From: Anaerolineae bacterium
GTDB taxonomy: Bacteria > Chloroflexota > Anaerolineae > Aggregatilineales > Phototrophicaceae
Direction of reading: 5' to 3'
Length of the DNA: 64,000 nucleotides
Assembly (NCBI GenBank): GCA_013360465.1
Contig: JABWBO010000014.1
Span: forward strand, 1 to 64,000
Part shown: piece by piece, positions 33,274 through 44,405 of the stretch
Layout of the letters: each line of letters opens with the position of its first letter
How positions within the stretch are numbered: position 1 is the stretch's first letter
Position numbers and translations under genes: made by a program
Notes under the pieces: model-generated
What the model saw: only the letters and a program-made list of their open reading frames with translations
Told to the model about the DNA's origin: nothing
Database searches by the model: none

Positions 33274-34792
33274 ATCACTCGACATCGACCCCATCCTCCT
33301 GGAGACGACAGATGCCCCCGGAGGGCTGTTTCACACTCTGAGCAACGCCCTGATCATCACCCGCCGGGAGGTGCGCGACAGCTTTCGTGACTGGCGCATC
33401 ATCGGTCCGATCGTCATCCTGACCTTCCTCTTCCCATTTCTGGCACAGTTCGTCGCCGCGCGCTTCGCCACTTACCTGGAAGGCTTCGGCGCGCAGATCA
33501 TCGGCGAACGAACGATTCCCTTCCTGCTGATGATCGTTGGCTTCTTCCCGATCTCGATTTCGCTGGTCATCGCCCTGGAGACCTTCGTCGGCGAAAAAGA
33601 GCGCCGCAGCCTGGAACCCCTGCTCAGCACCCCGCTTTCCAACACCGAGCTGTACGTCGGTAAGACGCTGGCGGCGATGCTGCCCCCGCTCATCTCCAGC
33701 TATGGCGGCATGGCGGTCTATCTCCTTTCGCTGCTCACGGGCGATCTGGCATGGCGACCGCAGCTCTGGTTGGTGGTTCAGATCATCCTGATCACGACGG
33801 TGCAGGCGCTCGTTATGGTCACCGGCGCGGTGGTGGTCAGCAGTCAGGCGACCAGCACCCGCGCGGCGAACCTGCTGGCGAGCTTCATCATCATCCCGAT
33901 GGCACTGATCATTCAGGGCGAAAGCGCGATCATGTTCCTCGCGCCAGATGCCGAGTCGCCCAGCGGAATTGGCGCGCTCTGGGCGATCATCGGGGGTATG
34001 TTCATCGTCGTGATCCTGCTGCTGCGCGTCGGTAACAGCATCTTCAACCGCGAAGAGCTGCTGGGGCGAACGCTGGACACCATCAACCTGAAAGCCCTGT
34101 TCCGGCACATCTTTCAATCGATTCGGGCGGTGGACGAGCAGGGCACGCCGGCGCGCAGCCTGTTCGACTGGTATCGTCGCGGCGTGACCTTAAGCCTGAA
34201 GCGGCTGCGGCTGGCGCTGCCCATCACCCTGGCGATCTTCGCGGTGGCGTTCATCGGCGGCATCTTGCTCGGACAGCTTCCTTCCTGGCAGATGAACCTG
34301 CCGCGCGGACTGCCGATCCGCAGCGTAGCGGGCGACATCCAGTTCTACACCGGACTGGTCTTCGGAGAGACCCATCCTATCCTGGCAATCGTCTGGCAGA
34401 ATGGGCGAATCCTGCTCGGCGCGACGATCCTGGCGCTCTTCACCTTCGGCACCGGCGCGCTCATCCTGACGCCTCCCGTCTATGTCATCCTGGGCTATGT
34501 CTTCGCGCAGCTCATCAACGCCGGCTACGATCCGTCCTTCATGCTGCCGGCAGTGCTGACTCACGGGATCATCGAGATTCCGGTCATCGTCCTGGCGACA
34601 GCCGCCGCGCTGCGCCTGGGCGCGGTCGTCACCCGCCTGCCCTCTGGGCTGACGCTCGGCGGAGCCTGGACGCAGGCGCTCGGCGACACCATCAAAATCG
34701 GTATAGGTATCATCGTGCCGGGGCTGATCCTCGCCGCCGCTGTAGAAGCCTACATCACGCCGCAGGTGGTGCAGCTGATGCTGGGCGGGTAG
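33257..34792 (+). CDS. ABC-2 permease fused to a SpoIIM-like (DUF95) domain
   Basis: A 511-residue membrane protein starting at GTG 33257, which has GGGAGG nine bases upstream. Residues ~25-290 are an ABC-2/NatB-type permease: REVRDSFRDWRIIGPIVILT, then LETFVGEKERRSLEPLLSTP (coupling motif), followed by five more helices. Residues ~320-505 form a second set of helices with the signature of the stage II sporulation protein M family: FTFGTGALILTPPVYVILGY and FMLPAVLTHGIIEIPVIVLA. The family is usually a separate protein. The fusion implies SpoIIM-like proteins work with ABC exporters, as their frequent neighbourhood suggests. The substrate is unknown. Confidence 0.85.
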   Translation: MNTSAKSLDIDPILLETTDAPGGLFHTLSNALIITRREVRDSFRDWRIIGPIVILTFLFPFLAQFVAARFATYLEGFGAQIIGERTIPFLLMIVGFFPISISLVIALETFVGEKERRSLEPLLSTPLSNTELYVGKTLAAMLPPLISSYGGMAVYLLSLLTGDLAWRPQLWLVVQIILITTVQALVMVTGAVVVSSQATSTRAANLLASFIIIPMALIIQGESAIMFLAPDAESPSGIGALWAIIGGMFIVVILLLRVGNSIFNREELLGRTLDTINLKALFRHIFQSIRAVDEQGTPARSLFDWYRRGVTLSLKRLRLALPITLAIFAVAFIGGILLGQLPSWQMNLPRGLPIRSVAGDIQFYTGLVFGETHPILAIVWQNGRILLGATILALFTFGTGALILTPPVYVILGYVFAQLINAGYDPSFMLPAVLTHGIIEIPVIVLATAAALRLGAVVTRLPSGLTLGGAWTQALGDTIKIGIGIIVPGLILAAAVEAYITPQVVQLMLGG

Positions 34793-34893
34793 AAAGAACT
34801 GTTTCGATCTGCTAACCAAAAACACCGCAGCACCGTCAGAATCGTGTACTACAATGGTGGGATACAGTCGATTCTGACGGAAAGCTGCGGACG

Positions 34894-35649
34894 ATGGCTC
34901 GCATCATTATCCTCGGCTCGGCGGCTGCGGTTTCGGACGCGGAGCATGACAACACTCACTTCATCCTGAACGGCGACACCTGCCCCATCTTGGTCGACTG
35001 TGGGTCGAATCCGCTTGGCAAGCTGCACAAGCTTGGCATCGACGACCACTGCATGATCGACATGATCCTCACCCACTTCCACCCGGACCATGTCTCTGGC
35101 GTGCCGAATATGCTGATGCACATGTGGCTGCTCGGTCGGTCTGCGCCGCTGCGCATCTATGGGCTGGCGCACTGCCTTGACCGCATTGAAGAGATGATGC
35201 TGGCATTCTCTTGGGACACCTGGCCCAATTTCTTCCCGGTGACGTTCCATCGTGTGCAGGAATGCGACCGAGCCTTCGTCATGGAGAACGACGACTTCGT
35301 GATCACGGCGTTTCCGACCAAGCATTTCATTCCCACCATCGGGCTGCGCGTCACCAATAAGTCCAGCGGCAGGGTGCTGGCATATACCTGCGACACGGAG
35401 CCTATTCCGGGTCTGGTCGATCTGGGGCGCGACGCCGACATCCTGTTTCACGAGTCGGCAGGCGAAGGTCCCGGTCATTCAAGCGCGCAGCAGGCAGGAA
35501 CACTGGCGGCACAGTGCGGAGCAAAGTCACTCTATCTGATCCATTATCAGGTGTGGAACACTGATCCGGTGCCGCTGGTTGCGGAAGCGAGACAGGTCTA
35601 CAGTGGTCCGGTGGCGCTCGCCCGCGACTTCGACGAATATGAGTTCTAG
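34894..35649 (+). CDS. MBL-fold hydrolase of the ribonuclease Z-like type
   Basis: A 251-residue MBL-fold protein. The metal motif THFHPDHVSG (HxHxDH) is at about residue 66, with further ligands in TKHFIPTIG, YTCDTEP and IHYQVW. The N-terminus IIILGSAAAVSDAEHDNTHF is the RNase Z/arylsulfatase-like strand-turn (LGxxxx) common to tRNase Z and cyclic-nucleotide phosphodiesterase relatives. It lacks the long exosite arm of true RNase Z, so the substrate is open. It is a single gene between an ABC exporter and lon. Confidence 0.85.
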   Translation: MARIIILGSAAAVSDAEHDNTHFILNGDTCPILVDCGSNPLGKLHKLGIDDHCMIDMILTHFHPDHVSGVPNMLMHMWLLGRSAPLRIYGLAHCLDRIEEMMLAFSWDTWPNFFPVTFHRVQECDRAFVMENDDFVITAFPTKHFIPTIGLRVTNKSSGRVLAYTCDTEPIPGLVDLGRDADILFHESAGEGPGHSSAQQAGTLAAQCGAKSLYLIHYQVWNTDPVPLVAEARQVYSGPVALARDFDEYEF

Positions 35650-35821
35650 AAGGCGCGGGCTGGCACGCCAACACAACGCTTACAGGCTTTTCACCAACTG
35701 TTGAGCTGGACACGCTTGATCTAACGTAGCTTTTACGCGGCGCATCTATACTGATAGCACGACCCCTAGAGCGGGTGGCTCAGCCGAGCGCTATCGAGAG
35801 CCATGACGAAAAGGATGAGCG

Positions 35822-38413
<2,592 letters not shown>

Positions 38414-38513
38414 ATAGGATAGGCGTTCTCTGCGACGCCAGACTTGCGCTGAAGCATCAGCCGGTAGACTCGTGGTTCTACCGGCTCCTGTCGGGATCGA
38501 CGAAGGGGATTGA

Positions 38514-38876
38514 ATGGCGAAGGTGATGATCATCGAGGATGACCAGACCTCGATTCGGCTGCTTCGCATCCTGCTTGAAGAGGTATATGGCTACGCGCTG
38601 GTCTTTGCGCGCACCGGCGCAGATGCCCTGACTCAGGCTCCGGCGAGTCACCCCGACCTGTTTCTGGTGGATTACCGGCTGAGCGATACCGACGGCATCA
38701 CCCTGATTCGCACGCTGCGCGGCATGCCGGAATTCGCCTCGACGCCGATCATCATGGCATCTGGCATGGATGTCGAAGAGCAGGCGCTCGCTGCCGGAGC
38801 CAGCCGGTTCCTGATCAAGCCCTACGAGCCGAGCGCGCTGCCCACACTGTTCCAGGAACTGATGAAACCCGCCTGA
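38514..38876 (+). CDS. Stand-alone response regulator receiver domain (CheY-like)
   Basis: A 120-residue single receiver domain. It has the acidic pair IIEDDQ at residues 9-10, the phospho-acceptor Asp53 in LFLVDYRLSDTDG, Thr/Ser switch MASGM and Lys102 in FLIKPYEPSA. There is no output domain. Such proteins shuttle phosphate between kinases or bind targets directly. It is the only response regulator in the window, while four histidine-kinase-like genes lie here (26.8-30.5 kb and 60.4 kb), so it is a candidate partner, though no linkage is shown. It starts 100 bp after lon. Confidence 0.93.
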   Translation: MAKVMIIEDDQTSIRLLRILLEEVYGYALVFARTGADALTQAPASHPDLFLVDYRLSDTDGITLIRTLRGMPEFASTPIIMASGMDVEEQALAAGASRFLIKPYEPSALPTLFQELMKPA

Positions 38877-38941
38877 TCAGGGGCTGCGCCGCCGACCTCC
38901 TGCCCCTTTCTCTGAACTGCTCCTTAGGCTGCGCCTTTCTA

Positions 38942-39083
38942 GAGGCTGTTATGAACTTCTGCGGCAGGAGTTCCCCTCACCCCTGTATCCCCTCTCCCAC
39001 GCGCGCGGGGCGAGGGGGCATGACTCCCCCTTCTCCCCGTTTTGTGAGAGAAGGGGGCTGGGGGGTTAGTTCATAACAGGCTC
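38942..39083. mobile_element. MITE-like element A with terminal inverted repeats
   Basis: The left end GAGGCTGTTATGAACT (38942-38957) matches, at 15 of 16 bases, the reverse complement of the right end AGTTCATAACAGGCTC (39068-39083). The interior carries C-rich CCCCTCACCCC and CCCCTCTCCC tracts and their G-rich complement, so the 142 bp can fold back on itself. It has no coding capacity. This is the structure of a non-autonomous miniature transposon or large REP element. It lies between the receiver gene and the ion channel gene. Confidence 0.7.
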
Positions 39084-39084
39084 C

Positions 39085-39219
39085 AGAGCCTGTCTGATAA
39101 TTGCCCTTGGTAGGGGCGCGTCGCGACGCGCCCGCCATAACCGTGACGATTTTTCAGGCAGTGCGGGCGGCTCGCGAGCCGCCCCTACGAGAGCGTTGAT
39201 GAATTATTAGATACGCTCT
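39085..39219. mobile_element. MITE-like element B ending inside the ion channel stop codon
   Basis: The left end AGAGCCTGTCTGATAATT (39085-39102) matches, at 15 of 18 bases, the reverse complement of the right end AATTATTAGATACGCTCT (39202-39219). Inside are two perfect 20-bp palindromes of related sequence (39114-39133 and 39165-39184), each centred on TCGCGA and flanked by GTAGGGG/CCCCTAC. The right end supplies two of the three bases of the ion channel TAG (39218-39220). It starts one base after element A, so the two may have nested or co-inserted. Confidence 0.75.
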
Positions 39220-39955
39220 AGGACTCATCCTTCTGGCTGCCTCCGCTGTTTAGCCCCACCAGCCGCCCGATCAGGATGGCGATGTACAGGACGCCAACCG
39301 CACCTTCCAGGGCGGCGAACGCCTGCGCCCAGGAGGTGACCGGCAGGATGTCGCCATACCCCATCGTCGTCAGGGTGACGAAGCTGTAATAGACGAATTT
39401 CTGCCAGTACAGCGCAGTATCCGGCGCGTAAGCGATCATGAAAGCCGGCGCGTCCTGGGTCGCCCGCGTGATAGTCTCGATGCACATGTACGCCGGGGCA
39501 AAGGCATACCCAAGGAGGATATAAACCGTGATCGCGGCGTAGATGACGGCGTTGGACATGCGGCGAACTTCCACGAACACAAATTCCAGCAGCGCGTAGA
39601 TGATGATGGCGTCGAAGACGATGAACCCGCCGAACAGCAAAACCGTCAACACAGGGTCCGGGGTGCGGGTCTGCGCCTCCACCAGATAGAGCACGCCCAG
39701 GACAGTCTGCCAGACTGCGGCGATCACGCCCAGCCAGACCCATTTCCGGTTGACGGCGACGAACGCGACCCCCGCTCCGAAGAAAGCGCAGAAGAGCACC
39801 AGGTAGATGACAGCCGGGACGAAACCCGTCTCGGACATTGGGTAAATGAGCGTCACCAGCGCGGCGCCAACGAAGAGGTAGCGTACCCGCGCCTGTACAC
39901 GCTGCATAGACGTGACTGCACCCGCGGGGCTTGTCAGAGATTGGAGGAAGTTCAT
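39218..39955 (-). CDS. Two-pore-type potassium-selective ion channel (Ion_trans_2)
   Basis: A 245-residue membrane protein with about six hydrophobic segments. The selectivity filter TMGYGD is in FVTLTTMGYGDILPVTSWAQ (about residue 199), preceded by a pore helix (YYSFVTLTT) and followed by the inner helix AFAALEGAVGVLYIAILIGR. There is no RCK or cyclic-nucleotide domain, so gating is not predicted. The first four segments are not voltage-sensor-like in Arg content. It should pass K+ down its gradient. The 3' end coincides with the end of a MITE-like element, so the C-terminus may be altered from the ancestral form. Confidence 0.9.
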   Translation of the reverse strand: MNFLQSLTSPAGAVTSMQRVQARVRYLFVGAALVTLIYPMSETGFVPAVIYLVLFCAFFGAGVAFVAVNRKWVWLGVIAAVWQTVLGVLYLVEAQTRTPDPVLTVLLFGGFIVFDAIIIYALLEFVFVEVRRMSNAVIYAAITVYILLGYAFAPAYMCIETITRATQDAPAFMIAYAPDTALYWQKFVYYSFVTLTTMGYGDILPVTSWAQAFAALEGAVGVLYIAILIGRLVGLNSGGSQKDES

Positions 39956-39990
39956 CAGGATTGCCTGTAGTTCTGTTCCAGAGCGCGCCG

Positions 39991-41154
39991 TTACGCCGGG
40001 TAGTGATCAAATTCGCGGAGGACGCGCCGGGCGATGACCATTCGCTGAATCTCGCTGGTCCCCTCGCCGATGGTCATCAAACGTTGATCCCGATAGATTC
40101 GTTCGACCGGATATTCTCGGCTGTAGCCGTAGCTGCCGTGAATCTGGATGGCGTTGCGCGCCACCTTCTCGGCGACTTCGGTCGCCATCAGCTTCGCCAT
40201 CGCTGCGGCTTTGCCGAAGTCACGCCCCTGATCCTTCAGCCAGGCGGCTTTGTGGACCAGCAGGCGCGCCGCCTCGATCTCCAGAGCGGCGTCGGCGATC
40301 ATCCACTGAATCGCCTGATGCTCACTGATCGGCTTGCCGAAGGCGTGACGCTGGCGGGCATATTTGACGCCTTCCTCGAACGCCGCCTGCGCCAGCCCGA
40401 CGCTCAGCGCGCCGATGCCGATCCTGCCGTTATCGAGCGTCTGCATGGTCTGATGAAAGCCGCCGCCTTCTTCACCCAGGATCGAGTCTGCCGGCACGCG
40501 CACATCCTCGAAGCTCAGCATGTGCGTGGGCGATCCTTTCAGACCCATCTTCTTTTCCGGCGGATGAATGGTCAATCCGGGAGCCGTCGTATCGACCAGC
40601 ATCATGCTGAAATCGTGAGAGCTGCCGCTGCTGCCGCTGCGCAGCAGTACCGTGATCACCGGCGCGATCCCGGCGTTGGTGATCCACGCCTTTGAACCGT
40701 TGATCACCCAGACATCGCCTTCGCGTACCGCCCGGGTCTGCACGCCGCCCAGCAGGTCGGAACCCGCCTGCGGCTCGGTCAGCGCCAGCGCGCCCAGATG
40801 CGCGCCATCCAGCAATACAGGGAACCACTTCGCCCGCTGTTCAGGCGTCCCCCAGCGCTTGATCGGCGAACAGCCCAGCCCGTTGTGTGCGGTGACCGAC
40901 AGCGCAGTCGATCCACAGGCGCGTCCCAGTTCTTCCATCGCCAGCGCCACGCTGATGGCGTCCATCTCGAAGCCGCCATGCGCTTCCGGCGCTTCCAGCG
41001 TGGTCAGCCCCAGGTCACGCATCTTGCGGATCGCCTCCCAGCGCAGCGAACCGGTCTCATCAACCTCGGCGGCGAACGGCTTCACTTCCGCTTCGCAGAA
41101 GTCGCGGACAGTGCGCTGCCACATCTTTTGTTCGTGATTCAGTTCAAAGTCCAT
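39991..41154 (-). CDS. Acyl-CoA dehydrogenase
   Basis: A 387-residue FAD enzyme that oxidises acyl-CoA to the 2,3-enoyl-CoA with electron transfer flavoprotein as acceptor. The family pattern is complete: LGALALTEPQAGSDLLGGVQ (acyl-CoA/FAD contact), KMGLKGSPTHMLSFEDVRVP, FGKPISEHQAIQWMIADAA and the C-terminal YRDQRLMTIGEGTSEIQRMV, where the GEGTSEIQ Glu is the catalytic base. This matches the short/branched-chain group. The substrate chain is not fixed. No other beta-oxidation gene is adjacent. A TPR gene is divergent, with 74 bp between starts. Confidence 0.95.
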   Translation of the reverse strand: MDFELNHEQKMWQRTVRDFCEAEVKPFAAEVDETGSLRWEAIRKMRDLGLTTLEAPEAHGGFEMDAISVALAMEELGRACGSTALSVTAHNGLGCSPIKRWGTPEQRAKWFPVLLDGAHLGALALTEPQAGSDLLGGVQTRAVREGDVWVINGSKAWITNAGIAPVITVLLRSGSSGSSHDFSMMLVDTTAPGLTIHPPEKKMGLKGSPTHMLSFEDVRVPADSILGEEGGGFHQTMQTLDNGRIGIGALSVGLAQAAFEEGVKYARQRHAFGKPISEHQAIQWMIADAALEIEAARLLVHKAAWLKDQGRDFGKAAAMAKLMATEVAEKVARNAIQIHGSYGYSREYPVERIYRDQRLMTIGEGTSEIQRMVIARRVLREFDHYPA

Positions 41155-41228
41155 AGGATCATCTCATCTTTTTGAAGTGCGACGATGGTTCTATTATATG
41201 CTTGGGCGAGGCATCGGCATAAGCGAGG

Positions 41229-41795
41229 ATGGCGCAGATGGCGGGTGGGTTGAATCAACGGCTGGGTTTCACGCGCTTTGAAGCCGACGAGTACTACAAG
41301 CGCGCCCTGGAATACTATCGCAAGAGAGAATTCGATAACGCCGTCGATTCCATGACGAAGGCGATTGCGGCGTTCCCCAACCAGCCCGAATACTATGCGG
41401 CGCGCGGTTTGATGCACTTCGACGACGCCAATTTCGACGAGGCGCGCGCCGATTTCGAACACGCCCTCAAGCTCTTCAAGGTTGAGCTGCTCGCTCACTA
41501 CGGGCTGGGGATGCTGGCGTTCCGCGAGGAACAGTGGGACGCGGCGCTGGAACACTTCCGAATCGCCTACAACGTCAATCCACAGCGCCCAGAGACGCTG
41601 TATTACCTCAGCCTGACCTACTACCACCGCCGCGATTTCGCGAGCGCCGCCAACCTGATGAAGCTGGCGCATGATCAGTTCGAGGCGAACGACGACAAGC
41701 GCAGGGGCGAAGCCGCCAGGTGGCTGCGCGAACTGAGCAAGATCGCCGAAAAGACTGCCGCCCTGCTGCAAAGCACCCAGAAACTGCCAGGATGA
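41229..41795 (+). CDS. Tetratricopeptide repeat protein
   Basis: A 188-residue soluble protein with four TPR units in a row: ADEYYKRALEYYRKREFDNA, VDSMTKAIAAFPNQPEYYAA, ARADFEHALKLFKVELLAHY and ALEHFRIAYNVNPQRPETLY, each with the W/L-G-Y-A-x-A-P spacing in degenerate form. The N-terminus (MAQMAGGLNQRLGFTRF) is short. It is likely a protein-binding scaffold. The last ~40 residues (ARWLRELSKIAEKTAALLQS) are helical. It converges with a small membrane-protein gene with a 6-bp gap. The partner is unknown. Confidence 0.85.
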   Translation: MAQMAGGLNQRLGFTRFEADEYYKRALEYYRKREFDNAVDSMTKAIAAFPNQPEYYAARGLMHFDDANFDEARADFEHALKLFKVELLAHYGLGMLAFREEQWDAALEHFRIAYNVNPQRPETLYYLSLTYYHRRDFASAANLMKLAHDQFEANDDKRRGEAARWLRELSKIAEKTAALLQSTQKLPG

Positions 41796-41801
41796 GAGAC
41801 G

Positions 41802-42236
41802 CTACCTGCGACGCCAGCGCGCCAGCAGCGCCGCGCCCAGCCCAACGAACGCGCCGGCAGCCCCCCACCATGGGGCGCGCGCCAGCACATCGAGGATCAT
41901 GCCAGGGGGGAAGTCGGGGAAGAGATGAGCGTGCCAGCCGGTCTTGATCACCATCAGCAGCGCTGCCGTCAGCGCCGTCCCCAAGCCGATCCCTGAGCCG
42001 GCGAGGATCAGCGCCACCTCAGTGCTGCGATGCCCCAGCATGCGTCCGTCGCGATGCAGGATGAACAGCCCAGAGAAGATGAAGCCGAAGACGACCGGCG
42101 TCGCCGCGCTGTGATCTTCAACGCCCATCCAGATCAGCAGCCCGACAGCGCACAGGGATAGAACAGCGCGCCGGAACCGGCGCAGCATCGCCATAATCGT
42201 CCGCACCGTCCTGAGGGTCTTCTGCACGCGCTCCAC
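41802..42236 (-). CDS. Small hypothetical membrane protein
   Basis: A 144-residue protein with about four hydrophobic segments: AVLSLCAVGLLIWMGV, PVVFGFIFSGLFIL, ALILAGSGIGLGTALTAALLMV and WWGAAGAFVGLGAALLA. The N-terminal 25 residues are basic. Start GTG 42236 has GAGG four bases upstream; ATG 42194 is an alternative. It follows the GH13 gene after 5 bp, so the two are probably co-transcribed. No family is recognised, and the function is unknown. Confidence 0.65.
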   Translation of the reverse strand: MERVQKTLRTVRTIMAMLRRFRRAVLSLCAVGLLIWMGVEDHSAATPVVFGFIFSGLFILHRDGRMLGHRSTEVALILAGSGIGLGTALTAALLMVIKTGWHAHLFPDFPPGMILDVLARAPWWGAAGAFVGLGAALLARWRRR

Positions 42237-42241
42237 CAGCC

Positions 42242-43876
42242 TCAGCGAGCGGATTGTTCCTGCCGATGGGTGGACTCGATCCGCTCCTGGCGACGGTGAT
42301 CGCCGTTGCGCGCCGACAGGCTCGGCGCAGGCTCAAAGCGGAAAACATGCGATTCATAAGGTTCCAGGATGGTCACCAGCCCCTCGCTGGTCATCGTCCC
42401 GCCCTGGCGCAGATACTCAGCCCCATTGGTCACGTCGTACAGTCGCCATTCCCGACCATTGAGCCATTCCCAGGCGGATAGATCGATGCGCCCGGACGAC
42501 CCGTGCTGGGTCAGATTGACGACGATCAGGCGGCAGCCTTGGTCATCGTCGCGCCAGCCATATGCCAGCAGATTCCAGTGCGTGATGTCGTTATAGCTGA
42601 GCGGGTGGATGTCGAACAACCGCCATTCACCGCGCTGGTAAATCGGCGACTGAATCTCTTTCAGCAGCCGCATGTAATACCCCTCCAGATCGCGGTGTTC
42701 GACTTCATCCGGCTGACGCTTGATCTGCACCGGCAGTTTGATTAACCGACCGGTGAGCTGTCCGTCATGCAGCAGGACGCCGCCGGGCAGCGTGCAGATC
42801 AGAGTCGCGACGGGCACACTGCGGCGAGCGCCCAACCCGTCGAAGGCGCGGCGTTCGTCGTGGTTTTCGATGAAGCGGATCATGCGGCGCTGATAGCGAG
42901 TATCGGCGAGCAGATGCAGCCGCAGCTTTTGCACGTCGCCCTCGTACAGGCGGTCATACAGCACTTTATCGTAGGCAAAGTCGAACCCCTGCAGGATGAG
43001 ATCGTACTCTTTGCCCCAGTAGGCTTCGGCAATGAAGACGAAATCCGGATAGTAGCGCTTGACGCCGCCGATCATCTCACGCCAGTAATCTCTGGCGGGC
43101 GCTTCACCGACAAAGCCATGCCACGTGCCGGCAAAGATGTCGGTCAGCATCAGCATCGCCATGTCACAGCGCACGCCGTCGCACTGCTTGGCAATATCGA
43201 TCAGGGTACGCAGGATGGCGCGCCGCAGCGCCGGGTGAAAGATGTTGAGCTGCGCGGTATCCGACCAGCCGGGCCACAGCGGGTCCCGCCCGTGCGCATA
43301 AACGCGCTTCTCGCCACTTCGGCTGGTGTGCAGGAAGAAATCGCTGGGGCGCTGTGCCAGGTCATCAGCCGATCCCTGGATGAAGTATTCGGGATGGTGA
43401 TCCAGCCAGGGGTGGTCGAAGGCGACATGATTCGGCACAAAGTCCAGCAGCAGCGACAAGCCGCGCCGCCGCAGCCGCTTGCGCAGCGCGCGCAGCCCTT
43501 CGCGTCCGCCGATGCGTTCATCCACCTCGTAGCTGTAGATGGCATAGGCAGAGCCGATCACGTCATCGTCGGTCAGGTCTGGAAGCGCGCCGCGATACTC
43601 GTGCTTATACTTCAGGGCGCTTTCCCTTCCGCCCGGTCCGCGCTGCCACACCCCCATCAGCCAGATCGTATCAATGCCGGGGCGCGCCAGCGCGTCTACC
43701 TCGACATCGGGGACATTCGCCAGGGTGATGGTCTCGCCATAGCGGCGGCTCAGCGTATTCAGCCACACCCAGGTATTGACTTGATACACGACCGGGCGCT
43801 CTGGCTCCGTCGAAATCACGGAAAAACCCTCTTCTTTCCCGCGCCAACGCAGGTGCAGCGATTCGAATAATTTCAT
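42242..43876 (-). CDS. Glycoside hydrolase family 13 (alpha-amylase type)
   Basis: A 544-residue enzyme if started at ATG 43876 (MKLFESLHLRW); ATG 43900 or earlier would leave almost no promoter space before the divergent cupin gene. The TIM barrel carries the four GH13 regions: LLLDFVPNHVAFDHP, GVRCDMAMLML with the nucleophile Asp, VFIAEAYWG with the acid/base Glu, and FIENHDERRA with the third Asp. The C-terminal beta domain has YESHVFRFEPA. The substrate is an alpha-glucan or related oligosaccharide. Glycogen-type use or trehalose-linked metabolism is possible. No signal peptide is seen, so it acts in the cytoplasm. Confidence 0.92.
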   Translation of the reverse strand: MKLFESLHLRWRGKEEGFSVISTEPERPVVYQVNTWVWLNTLSRRYGETITLANVPDVEVDALARPGIDTIWLMGVWQRGPGGRESALKYKHEYRGALPDLTDDDVIGSAYAIYSYEVDERIGGREGLRALRKRLRRRGLSLLLDFVPNHVAFDHPWLDHHPEYFIQGSADDLAQRPSDFFLHTSRSGEKRVYAHGRDPLWPGWSDTAQLNIFHPALRRAILRTLIDIAKQCDGVRCDMAMLMLTDIFAGTWHGFVGEAPARDYWREMIGGVKRYYPDFVFIAEAYWGKEYDLILQGFDFAYDKVLYDRLYEGDVQKLRLHLLADTRYQRRMIRFIENHDERRAFDGLGARRSVPVATLICTLPGGVLLHDGQLTGRLIKLPVQIKRQPDEVEHRDLEGYYMRLLKEIQSPIYQRGEWRLFDIHPLSYNDITHWNLLAYGWRDDDQGCRLIVVNLTQHGSSGRIDLSAWEWLNGREWRLYDVTNGAEYLRQGGTMTSEGLVTILEPYESHVFRFEPAPSLSARNGDHRRQERIESTHRQEQSAR

Positions 43877-44004
43877 CAGTCTCGATGAGAGTCTGCTCAT
43901 CGTGCGGCGAGACTCATAGCTCATCCGTTGTGGCGTCCCTGTAGACTTTTGCGACAGACACCGACATAATACGTCAAAACTCGCCATTCGTGGAGCATCG
44001 GATT

Positions 44005-44346
44005 ATGATGGACAATGCGCCATTTGTTACGCCTGCGGACGCCTCACAGATGTTGCTGCCCTTCGGAGCCTATCGCCGCACATTGGGCACCACTGAACAC
44101 ATGATGCTGCTGGAAGTCTATGTCCCGCGCGAGACAGTCGTCCCCGAACACAGCCATGTACACGAGCAGGTCGGCTATCTGATCAGCGGCAAGATGGAAT
44201 TCACCGTTGGTGGTGTCACACATACGCTGATTCCGGGCGACAGCTATGCCGTCCCCAGCAGTGTGCTGCACAGCGGACGGGCAATCGTCGATTCGGTTCT
44301 GGTCGAAGTGTTTTCGCCGCCGCGCGAGGACTTCCGTTCGAGGTAG
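44005..44346 (+). CDS. Cupin-domain protein
   Basis: A 113-residue single-domain cupin starting at ATG 44005 with GGAG nine bases upstream. The first cupin motif is VPEHSHVHEQVGYLISGKME (metal ligands His, His, Glu), and the second is GDSYAVPSSVLHSGR with His. The predicted beta-barrel binds one metal ion. Such proteins act as small dioxygenases, isomerases or sensors; the reaction is unknown. It lies in a divergent gap with the GH13 gene and is followed by a strong hairpin that also ends the molybdenum-hydroxylase operon. Confidence 0.9.
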   Translation: MMDNAPFVTPADASQMLLPFGAYRRTLGTTEHMMLLEVYVPRETVVPEHSHVHEQVGYLISGKMEFTVGGVTHTLIPGDSYAVPSSVLHSGRAIVDSVLVEVFSPPREDFRSR

Positions 44347-44362
44347 CGCCGCGTCCTGTCCT

Positions 44363-44400
44363 CAGGCTGGGGTGGACTGATACACCCCAGCCTGGTTTCT
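44363..44400. terminator. Bidirectional hairpin between the cupin gene and the Mo hydroxylase operon
   Basis: CAGGCTGGGGTG (44363-44374) pairs perfectly with CACCCCAGCCTG (44383-44394), with GTTTCTT after it on the plus strand. It lies between the convergent stops of the cupin gene and the large hydroxylase gene. Confidence 0.7.
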
Positions 44401-44405
44401 TACCT

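Noticed and set aside
33275-34117. An antisense frame opposite the SpoIIM-fusion permease as a separate soluble protein
   Set aside because: Highly Gln/Arg/Asp-rich, no domain, and opposite a well-patterned membrane protein.
35747-35752. TATACT as a lon promoter -10
   Set aside because: The best -35-like hexamer (TTGATC) is 25 bp upstream, too far; no heat-shock CIRCE or HAIR repeat was found either.
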